Positions 1-10,500 of a stretch of DNA of 64,000 nt are shown piece by piece. The DNA lies in assembly GCA_949361645.1 (NCBI GenBank), contig OX442435.1:5256220-5320219 (forward strand), in the 5' to 3' direction. This DNA is from Spongilla lacustris. Lineage: Eukaryota > Porifera > Demospongiae > Spongillida > Spongillidae. Each line of letters opens with the position of its first letter. The first letter of the stretch is position 1. The position numbers and the translations under genes are program-made. The notes under the pieces are model-generated. The model made no database searches and was not told where the DNA came from. It was given only the letters and a program-made list of their open reading frames with translations.

Positions 1-1036
1 GGGAGGGAGGGAGGGAGGGAGGGAGGGAGGGAGGGAGGGAGGGAGGGAGGGAGGGAGGGAGGGAGGGAGGGAGGGAGGGAGGGAGGGAGGGAGGGAGGGA
101 GGGAGGGAGGGAGGGAGGGAGGGAGGGAGGGAGGGAGGGAGGGAGGGAGGGAGGGAGGGAGGGAGGGAGGGAGGGAGGGAGGGAGGGAGGGAGGGAGGGA
201 GGGAGGGAGGGAGGGAGGGAGGGAGGGAGGGAGGGAGGGAGGGAGGGAGGGAGGGAGGGAGGGAGGGAGGGAGGGAGGGAGGGAGGGAGGGAGGGAGGGA
301 GGGAGGGAGGGAGGGAGGGAGGGAGGGAGGGAGGGAGGGAGGGAGGGAGGGAGGGAGGGAGGGAGGGAGGGAGGGAGGGAGGGAGGGAGGGAGGGAGGGA
401 GGGAGGGAGGGAGGGAGGGAGGGAGGGAGGGAGGGAGGGAGGGAGGGAGGGAGGGAGGGAGGGAGGGAGGGAGGGAGGGAGGGAGGGAGGGAGGGAGGGA
501 GGGAGGGAGGGAGGGAGGGAGGGAGGGAGGGAGGGAGGGAGGGAGGGAGGGAGGGAGGGAGGGAGGGAGGGAGGGAGGGAGGGAGGGAGGGAGGGAGGGA
601 GGGAGGGAGGGAGGGAGGGAGGGAGGGAGGGAGGGAGGGAGGGAGGGAGGGAGGGAGGGAGGGAGGGAGGGAGGGAGGGAGGGAGGGAGGGAGGGAGGGA
701 GGGAGGGAGGGAGGGAGGGAGGGAGGGAGGGAGGGAGGGAGGGAGGGAGGGAGGGAGGGAGGGAGGGAGGGAGGGAGGGAGGGAGGGAGGGAGGGAGGGA
801 GGGAGGGAGGGAGGGAGGGAGGGAGGGAGGGAGGGAGGGAGGGAGGGAGGGAGGGAGGGAGGGAGGGAGGGAGGGAGGGAGGGAGGGAGGGAGGGAGGGA
901 GGGAGGGAGGGAGGGAGGGAGGGAGGGAGGGAGGGAGGGAGGGAGGGAGGGAGGGAGGGAGGGAGGGAGGGAGGGAGGGAGGGAGGGAGGGAGGGAGGGA
1001 GGGAGGGAGGGAGGGAGGGAGGGAGGGAGGGAGGGA
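1..1036. repeat. (GGGA)n tetranucleotide array, at least 1 kb
   Basis: About 259 copies of GGGA run from the first base of the window with no interruption, so the array is truncated by the window edge. Every unit gives a run of three Gs, so the plus strand is an almost ideal G-quadruplex substrate and the minus strand is polypyrimidine. Perfect identity over 1 kb suggests recent expansion or gap-filling by the assembler. Array length in an assembly is unreliable for this kind of sequence. Confidence 0.98.
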
Positions 1037-1556
1037 AGTAATAATGGAAGTGGTTGAATACACAAAATGCGCCATTCTCATCATGATATGTGTACATTTT
1101 TGTACTGCATTAATGAGAGCAATCTGCTTTCCCCTGTGCTTGGGACTATATTCAAAAAGATAATGTCAATTGCTACCTGTAAACACAAGTGCTTTATATC
1201 ACTAAATGATTGCAATCTGCTCATGCCACCCCTGCATGTGCTAGATAGCGTGTCCTCGAAAACAACATGATATCAATTGGTATGTTAAGGGGAGCTTTAT
1301 ACATGACTAAACACATATCGCTGACAATGAACATAAATCCTGCTATAAAAGTTAATTTAACATGCGAGCCATTTGATTTGACACGTACCATGTTTCCTGC
1401 AGGGAGGAAAGAATGTTATAGTGATGTTCCCTTATCTAAAAATAGCTTGGACACAGTTCATTAAAAGCCTGGCACTAGTGAAGTGTAACTAATGCATATG
1501 ATGATCACATGACATCACATGATGGAATATGTGGATCACATGCACTGCAGGCTTAC
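1037..1556. other. No gene recognised; 3' flank or intron of the L-domain gene
   Basis: AT-rich single-copy-looking sequence. Two short plus-strand ORFs (67 and 65 codons) have no recognisable domain and no splice-site support. On the minus strand this is the intron after the L-domain exon, or a 3' region. Confidence 0.6.
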
Positions 1557-2027
1557 TACTGCTGGGAACAGAACACCCTGACATAGTGTAGTCAAGCTGT
1601 CCATTATTGAAGATGTCATTCCAGTTCACATTGAGAAAGCCACACATCCCATTGGTGGATACAAAAGCAGCCCCTCCATAGGATATCTCAGTGAGGTTGG
1701 GAAGGTTCAAGGATCCAATGTAGGAGTTCTCCACTACAAGAGCCACAGGACCATTGGCTGAATTGAAGGTACTCTGGCCTCTGATGATGTGCAGGTTAGG
1801 TAGAGTGATGTTGGCCACTTGAGGGATGTCTCTGAGGTAGAGAGAACCAGATATCTCCTTGAGGTAGTACAGAGCATTGAAGCTGTCTTCTGTAAGGGAC
1901 GAGGGGCCAGGTGTGAGCTGAATGGACAGGCTCCCAGTGATGTAGGTACAGCCACAGAACCTGGAGTTCAGAGTAGCCAGGACTTGATCATTAGTGACCC
2001 CACTCACAGACACACCTATGACATCTC
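1557..2027 (-). CDS. Receptor L-domain exon (EGFR/insulin-receptor type)
   Basis: Internal minus-strand exon of 471 nt (157 codons), bounded by an acceptor (tgtgcag, AG at 2029-2028) and a strong donor (gtaagc, starting 1556). The length is a multiple of three, so the exon is phase-symmetric. The translation has the receptor L-domain signature: a CGCTYITGSLSIQ-like first strand, then LYYLKEISGSLYLRD, then LPNLHIIRG, and a C-terminal MCGFLNVNW/DYTMSGCS pair of cysteine segments. This beta-helix fold forms ligand-binding lobes of EGFR and insulin receptors and also occurs in many orphan invertebrate receptors. No furin-like or kinase exon is visible nearby, and the 200-N gap lies on the upstream side. 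The GTG at 2013 is an internal Val and not a start. Domain call is firm; gene identity is unknown. Confidence 0.75.
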
Positions 2028-3740
2028 CTGCACACGTTGTGGCTGTTTCAAGGAGAAATCAAAATTAATTTTTTTCATTGGGTGCCAGATGTGTAAAGCA
2101 AATCGCACACCAACACTAGTAACCAGTGGCGGCCTGGCTATACTTTATGGTAGGGAGGGCACGCACGAGAAGCGCGCAATACTGAATAGGCAGGTATAGG
2201 GGCAGTTTGACATGATATGGTATTTGACGTTTAGCCACGCCTACATATATAAGTAGTATCGTACATGTACATGTATACTGTACTATCGTACATAGTACAT
2301 GCGCGCAACTGAATATGGCGCAAGACAAAAGTGTTTTCAGGCTATAGTGGGTTTGACAACAAGAGAATCACAAAATGTTCAGGAGGGACTGTCCATTGAT
2401 ATAACGTCTGTCCGACTCTGCTGTTCCACTGGCTACGTATACGTTCTCGGCGGCGAATTAAGTTTTAGTACATATATTCTGATACAGATCGAAGAACAGT
2501 GAGGTGATCGCAAGTTAAAGTCTTTGTTTATCTTCAGGACAAAGGTATTCCAGTTACAAGTAATACATGCGCAGCAGTGCGCAAAGACTTTGTAAAAAGT
2601 GAGCGAGTTAAAAATAAAAAAAGATAGTTGGTATCTTTAATGATGGGGCGGCCCGTGAGTCCATATTATATACATATCATGTCATGGCGTACATGTGGCA
2701 TGTATTTATTAGTATAAAGCTGTATTTCATGTGGACTCTACCAGCCCTAATAATATTCATGCATCTTGTGATAGGCCTTTAGTTTACCCATACTGGATTA
2801 TCTACCTAAACAATAGATAATCTACGTACATGTAAACAAGTGAGTCCACAATGTACATGTATACACCACTGAAACAGATTAATAAACAACAAAATGCCTT
2901 CACAGCAAACACCTGTACAGTAGGTTGCACGGATATACATACATGCATGCTATATAAAACTGTTAAAAAGGTTACATGTGTACTATTTAAACGCATTTGC
3001 AGATCATGTGGGATGTCTACAACCACTATATGGGTAAAGGTCCAAGTTCAGGGGGACCTTGACAGTCACACCTACATTACCTTTATCAGACCCTGAAAAA
3101 CCATGGGGAAGCACTTCTTGTCCAACTTGTGTCTCAGAAGGGGTTTGCAAAGGGCACAGCTATACAATGTTGTGGATACAAGCTGCATGCATGCAATTAT
3201 GCCTCCCTAGCTCTGTTGTTTGAAGAGCTGCCTTTCAGACTTGTGCAAGATGATATATATAATAATTCAGCTGCAAAGAAAACACTGGATATATGGTTGG
3301 ACCACATCAATACGGCTACCAGTGATGTATCTAAAGGTGAATTGTAGAGACATAAAACTTCTACTCCTACAGTGACTGTTCTGGCAATAGAGAACCCAGC
3401 TGCATTCTAAATTGTGGTGTGCTGAAGTATGATGATGACGAGTCTGACATTTGATGTGACCTATACACCATGCAGAAACGTATATCGATGGCTATATACT
3501 GCCTGTACATCAGAAACGTATATCTGCCCTCATTGTTGCGTGGGAAAACTGTGTCGTTTATTTGAAATTTCCCTTTTTATAAAAGTATCAAGTTTTATAG
3601 TACATGTATGACAAATGCGTGTCACAGCAAAAAAACCTCATCAAATCAATCATTGATTTCGCAACAGATTTTTAATCAATTGTTAAATCAACACATGATT
3701 TCACAGCAAAATCAAGTGCACTTGATTTTACCGTGGAATC
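2028..3740. other. Intergenic/intronic, no gene recognised
   Basis: Contains a 2122-2230 stretch (CAGTGGCGGCCTGG, then GC-rich agcgcgc) that resembles the end of hAT-like MITEs seen later, without a matching second end. Scattered TACATGTA motifs are present. An ORF at 3129-3347 (72 codons, plus) has no recognisable domain. Near 3711-3728 there is a perfect 18-bp palindrome AATCAAGTGCACTTGATT. Otherwise I see nothing. Confidence 0.6.
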
Positions 3741-3940
3741 NNNNNNNNNNNNNNNNNNNNNNNNNNNNNNNNNNNNNNNNNNNNNNNNNNNNNNNNNNNN
3801 NNNNNNNNNNNNNNNNNNNNNNNNNNNNNNNNNNNNNNNNNNNNNNNNNNNNNNNNNNNNNNNNNNNNNNNNNNNNNNNNNNNNNNNNNNNNNNNNNNNN
3901 NNNNNNNNNNNNNNNNNNNNNNNNNNNNNNNNNNNNNNNN
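3741..3940. other. Assembly gap (200 N)
   Basis: Exactly 200 unknown bases, probably a scaffold gap of nominal size. It lies 180 bp upstream of the COPS5 start, so part of the COPS5 promoter and any upstream exons of the L-domain gene may be missing. Confidence 0.99.
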
Positions 3941-3978
3941 GACAAAATACACAATTGTCTCCACATTAAACGTACAAC

Positions 3979-3980
<2 letters not shown>

Positions 3981-4010
<30 letters not shown>
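3981..4010. repeat. Poly(C) tract, 30 nt
   Basis: Uninterrupted C30 just after the assembly gap and 110 bp upstream of the COPS5 start. It probably contributed to the gap. Confidence 0.97.
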
Positions 4011-4120
4011 ATTTGTCATAACGAACATTGCAGACACTCCAGAATCTGGATTCATTTGGTGCCCCGCCCCAATCGGGCATGTAATATTCTTAATATCCGT
4101 ATTGAGAGGAAATATCAAAT

Positions 4121-4539
4121 ATGGAGGCAGCCAGAGCTAGCTTCGAAGAAAGTAACAACGTCCGGAGTGTGCAGAGTGTGGACTCCATATTCAGATACAA
4201 CCACGCCCAGCAGCAAGAAATTCTTGCCTCCAAGCCGTGGGAGAAGGAGTAAGTTGCTCGCCCTACGGAATACCCGATTTACGTAGATATATTTTCTGTG
4301 TTAGTCCACACTACTTCAAAGATGTTAAGATCTCATCTCTGGCGCTGCTCAAGATGGTGATGCATGCGCGCTCAGGCGGGAAACTGGAAGTGATGGGTTT
4401 GATGTTGGGCAAGACGGACGGCCCCAGTATGGTCGTCATGGATACTTTCGCCCTGCCCGTGGAGGGTACGGAGACGAGAGTGAACGCTCAAGCGGCGGCC
4501 TACGAGTATATGTCAACGTACATTGAGACGGCCAAGAAG
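4121..4539 (+). CDS. COPS5: COPS5 exons 1-2 (N-terminus and first half of MPN domain)
   Basis: Exon 1 (4121-4248) ends GAGAAGGA before the consensus donor gtaagt. The 56-nt intron is among the shortest in the window. Exon 2 (4305-4539) follows ttag and carries the catalytic Glu in [12 protein letters not shown], then [19 protein letters not shown]. It ends AAGAAG before gttggt, a weaker donor. Codons 1-121 are encoded here. Confidence 0.95.
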
Positions 4540-7500
4540 GTTGGTTTGGATTCCTACTCGTGTACTTGTGTGTTAATGGTTACATACAGTTGCTTTTCTA
4601 AAGAATAAATAAATAAATACTTGTAATGGATACCGGAAATAGTAGTACGGTTATTTGTGCTCATACGTGTTTTTACATACTGGTATGTACATGAAGGTTT
4701 TACTGCTACTAAATAATCACCACCATACACATCCGAACACTTATATTGGGAAACTCGACATCTCTGAAATGCTATTGATTTCGCTTTCATTATCAATGAG
4801 CACCGTTACAGCTCGATGATGATGGCATTACCTGTTCCCCAGTAGTGGGACAATGTGGCTGGGGTTGGGGGCTTGTGCAGGTTCATTTAGGCACCTGGTG
4901 CTGGTGGCCTGGGGATGAATTGTATCATAGATTGAAGAATACCTGGATACGAAACGCGGAGATAATTAGAAATGATCCACGTTTCGGCATGTGACACATT
5001 TGGTGTTATAGTACATACATGTATAGAGATAGCCTACCAAGGGCCAAAACTGACTTGCCGTAATACGAGCGATACGGGAGATGATTACGGACAGTAAGAT
5101 ACCTGAAACAAAGGCCAAACAGATCCTCTTAACGAGTTGCTTACAACTTTCGATACCGTTCGGTTGGTCCGTTGCTTTCAATACATTTTGCTGTGGCCGG
5201 GTTACGTTCGGCTATTCTAGCTTGTCTACATCACCCAAGAATAAAAGCACATTCAGCTAGAGAGAGAGCTTACAGATGTTTCAAACAGACACGTTTGATG
5301 GAATTGCCGCCTATTTGGAAACGCTTTTTCTGTGTCATTGGTCTGCTGTCGGATCATCAATCGCACTTACAAGGCATTTGTTCAATCAGCTACTACACAA
5401 CTTTAAGTACTATAAGTGCATTCCCTACAACTGATCATGGTAACTGCGTAGATGTGTCTAAGTGCTATCTGACCGTGCAAGAGATGTACCGAAACATATA
5501 TCGGTCCAGGGACGATTTAATGAAAATAACCCGCACAACTATAACTTCTACATGTATAAACATTTGCATAACCTTGGTCCACCTTTGGCTGTATGCGTTC
5601 CACAGAACAACTCTTTCTGAACATTGAAAAACAAATTTGGACTTTGTTGTGTGTGTCTGACTCACACACTATGTTATGAAACACGATGGGTCTGTGACCT
5701 GTTCACCAGGCAGTTGTACCCACATGCTAAAGCCCCTTACAACGGCTATACGTTCGTTCCACAGAGGGAATAGCATAATGCTTTGTTTTTAGAAATGAAT
5801 GGTTGGAAGCATCTCTAAGCTGAGATATACATGTATGTTCCGAAGAGGCGGAAATGATAGATACGGTACCTACGTAGAGTGTGCTTAGTGAATTGCATGA
5901 ACAATACATGGTGTAGTTACTAACCTGGAAAGCAAGATCAGTGGGAGTACGAAGAATGCCTAAGACCTCGATTTTTCTGTTAAACAGCAGTGAAAGTAGG
6001 GGGAAAAGCGTAATCTACAAAAGTGTTAACCGAAACACAGTTCACTTCAAAGGGTCCACCGCTTACAATTGACAATTCAACGGATCACGTGACGCGTTTC
6101 GTATCCAGGTATTCTTCAATCTATGATTGTATGCAGTGTACAAGATATGCCTACAGGCGTTTGTTTGTGTCGAATCTGTTTGAAACACTAACGTAAGATG
6201 TGTAGAAATATGCACCCATATTCAATCGTAATCACAATTGTCAGTGCTCAATTCACTCATCACGTGGTAAGGGAGCAGGGAAAAGCACACACACACACAC
6301 ACGCACAAGTCATGATACTACCCTGTAGTATCCGCAGTATCATGACCAATTTATGGAAGTGTAATTACTCCAGCGTTACTTTTATTAGTATGTGGTCTGG
6401 CCAAGGTGTATGTGTGCTGGGACCTGGGTGTGTGGAGATATTCGGGCACAGGTGGATGGCACCACATGCAGGTAACTTCAGGGCCCCTGTACATGTACAC
6501 ATACTTCAATGGTTTACAATTACTGCTTGCTGCATAATTGATTGTTTTTGTTGATGTTTGGTTATTGGTAACAACCATTAGTGTAATTGTTATCCCAGTC
6601 CATGATCTAGGAAATTATTGATAATCCTTTTAGAAATTAGTGATAACTTTTATCTTAATCTCAATGGTTGATCAAGCTCTCCAAAATCAAGCACACTGCA
6701 ACTTGTGTGATTAGTTAGCTTACAGTACAGTATTGGGTTGACCTTTGACCGTGTTGTTGAGTAGCTGATATTGTTAATTTGAAATCTGTGGGTATGCAAT
6801 TTTGATTACATGTACAGTGGTGTTCACCGAAAGAGGGGGAAAATGCAATAATGCATAATATCTCATGAATGGTATAATGGTATCATGCCAATTACATTTT
6901 TAGATTCAGCATCTATTTCTGAACAGAGTACATGTACATGTACATTCACTTTAATTCAATTATGACTTGTAAACAAAACAATGCACCATAGTAAACAACT
7001 GCTGGTCAGGTTGGATGTTCAAGGCTATAGCTCCTCTATTCTTTGCAGTTAAGCTACCAAATTTTTTTTTGTATGTACCCAATACAGGTGAGTACCTATA
7101 GTGTTGTGTTGAGCTCTTAAGTCTCACTGGCTGTGGAGATTGGTAGGAAAGTATCACGTTTCAGAGGGAGGCGTGGTCTTCGTGCAGTTTTGGACGATTT
7201 AGTTCGACTTAAGGAATGAAAAGTATTCCATTGCATTATGCAGTCCCTAGTACATGTATATATATTTTTGTATTTTATTGCGTTAATGGAACACCGATTT
7301 ATAATTGATCAAAAGCTAACAAGCTTAAAAAACGCAGCCATTTTAGTAATCCATGACGTATCACAACATTCCATAAATAGTAACTACGTCACAATCCGCA
7401 TGATGCAATACATTTACTCAAACGAATGCTTTGCTCTATATGCATGTACACACATCATAAATGTTTTATAATATGATTCAAGCAAGATCTAAATACATGT

Positions 7501-10500
7501 AGTTATTAAATGTGGGAAGAATGCACTCTTCGATGTGACTTATATAATTTTGCTTGCTGTTCTGCTGCACTGCTGCTGAATCCTTCGTTGTATCCACGCT
7601 CATACATGTAGTCCCTGCATTTGTTAAAAACTTTAGAGATTAGTTCCATATTGCAGCTTTTAAGGGCTTCAGGAACTAGAGTTCTTTGTTTGGTGATTGT
7701 ACCATTGGCATAGGCCCGTGTGTGCTGCTTTGCATGGCACCACACCCATTCAATAGGGCTTAATTCACAGTGGTATTTAAGGTAAAAGAGGCACATGTGT
7801 CCTTGTTACTCTTCTAAAATACACTTCTGTTGTGAAAAGTCTGGGAAAGAATTTAATGTACATGTACTCCTCATATCATTTCCATTCATGCAAGTTGGAT
7901 CTATGCCTCGTTCTACAAAATTTTCATACCCTTTGGCCTTCCATCTTCTAATACCATTCTTTGCACTCTGCCATTCCATGTGGTGTCTCTCATCACTGGC
8001 TGCTTACCTCCAGGACCTACATTTTTTTAGCATTTAATTGATCCTCTCCAAATTTCTTGTGGGAGGTCGAGGGAGCATTATCAAAAATAAATAGTCCTCG
8101 GGCAAATGGGTATTTGGCTTCAAATATGTTTAGTGCATTTGAAACTTGTTGCATAAGTTTATCATTATTGAAGTACCCATCTTTCTGCACTTCCAAGGTA
8201 CACCTTGCCATATTGCCTAGAAATTCCAAATATCCATTCAACTCATCTACATGTACATGTATGAAGTCTGAAGCCATTATTGATTGCCGTAATGGCTTCT
8301 GCTTAAGTACATTAGTCTAATCATCTCCCCACAAATACAGTTAGCATCAAAAGTAGACTCATCATGCACCACTCGTATAAGAGGCTTCACACCTTCTGGA
8401 CATGCAGGACTCATGTTACCAGGTACAATAGTTACCTTATCCAACTCCTTTTATGTAGCTAAAATCTTACCTCTATACTCTACTATGTCTTGTCGTTCAT
8501 GCCCATCAAAATAAATGCCCCTCTGATGATGAATACGCCTGAATCCTAGTTTATGCAGCCATCTTCTCGCAGTTGCAACAGAGATATCTGTATTGCTAGT
8601 GAAGGTCTTCATAATCCATTTGAAAAAGTTTTGAATTGTAAGATTTGGTTGTCCTTTCACACATGCATTGTTTCGGATATACACACCAGCTTTCAACTGA
8701 AATTGCTCATCATTTGTCAAGCCACATGGATGGGAGAGTGTGGAGTGCCCTCTTTCAGATGATAGAATATCTTCAATGTCATCTTCTTCAACAATAGTCG
8801 ACATGCAGCGTATCCACAACTGCATTCATGTAAAGCGTGGTCCACTTATAGATGGTTTTAGACAAATATCCAGTCACATCTGATGCTTTATCAGCCGCTT
8901 CTGACAGTTTGAAACCCCACATTGTTGCTGCAGTACTCATAATGACGATGCCTTTTGTATCTCAAAAGAAGCATTCTTTTGTATTTATGACGGTGCTGCG
9001 GAGACAGCTTTGCCAATAGTGTCTGTGTCATATTTGACCGCATCGTGAAGTGAGAAAGTTGATCTTTCGTCTGCAGCAGATGACTCCTTTTGAGAGTGGT
9101 TCATTACGATGGCTTGCAGAGCTTTCTCTTTGCATCCTCTTTTTGATGGCCACATGCTGCTTCCTGCCACTGGCACTGTCAATAGCGCTGTCATATCTCA
9201 TTTGTATCTCGTTGGCCTCTTTTCAGGAACACCCGATCTACTTGAGCACGGACCTTCTGATGCATTGGTTCTGAAAAGAACCCATGGCATCGTAATCACT
9301 GAAAATATCGCCTGAGCTGTTGCCGTCAAATGCCATCATATCCCAATAGACATTTACGTGATGTTAGCAAGTCCGATGCTTTACTAAGATTCACAAGAAC
9401 GGAACAAAATGGCTGCGTTTTTTAAGCTTTTTAACTTTTGATCAATTATAAGTTAATGTTCTCATTAACCCAATAAAATATATATATTTTTAATGTATAC
9501 ACTGGGGACTGCATAATGCAATGGAATACTTTTCATTCCTTAAGTCGAACTAAATCGTCCGAAATTGCACGAAGACCACGCCTTCCTCTGAAAAGTGATA
9601 CTTTCCTACCAATCTCCACAGCCAGTGAGACTTAAGAGCTCAACACAACACTATAGGTACTCACCTGTATTGGGTACATACAACAAAATTTGGTAGCTTA
9701 ACTGCAAAGTATAGAGGAGCTATAGCCTTGAACATCCAACCTGACCAGCAGTTGTTTATAATGGTGAATTGTTTTGTTTACAAGTCATAATTGAATTAAA
9801 GTGAATGTTCTCTGTTCAGAAATACATGTAGATGCTGAATCTAAAAATATAATTGGCGTGATACCATGTATACTATTCATGAGATATTATCGAAAATATG
9901 CATTATTGCATTTTTCCCCTCTTTCGGTGAACACCACTGTAAGTGGGCTGATTTTCCCTGTGTGGGGACCACATTTTTCTAAATTAAATATGAACATTTT
10001 AATGCTTCAGTTGATTTGGTTAATTGGTGTTCCCACGTTACAAAACCATTGCAATGAACTAAATTACTGTGGGATATCCGAAAAGCCAGCAAGTTGTTAC
10101 CGGCATGTAAGTAAACCATCAGTAAACTATCAGTAGACTATGATCAGTAAACCATCAGTAAACCATCAGTAGACTATGATCAGTAAACTATCAGTAAACC
10201 ATCAGTATACTGAACATAGATGCTGGCAACAAGTCACCTCACGTACACATGTACTTGTATGCCAATCTTTAGCCTGTTCCTGTGAGTGATGTTGCTGTTG
10301 ACAGTGATGATCACAGTTTGTGTGTATGTGGGGTGTGATGTGTGGGGTGGATATGTGGTGTGTATGTGTGGGGTGTGATGTTTGTGGGGTGTGTGTTTTG
10401 TTTAGGCCTTTGTTATTTATTTTGAAAGTTGTTATGATGGCCTTGCAGGCTAACCCTTTGGGTTTCCTTAGGTTCCCTTAGGTTTCCTTAGGTTCCTTTA

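Noticed and set aside
3129..3347. 72-codon plus-strand ORF
   Set aside because: No recognisable domain, no splice context and no start support.
3608..4080. ORFs across the N gap
   Set aside because: Most residues are unknown; the open frame is an artefact of the gap and poly(C).
5172..5627. 151-codon plus-strand ORF inside the 1.2-kb element
   Set aside because: No domain, and better splice-bordered signals lie on the minus strand.
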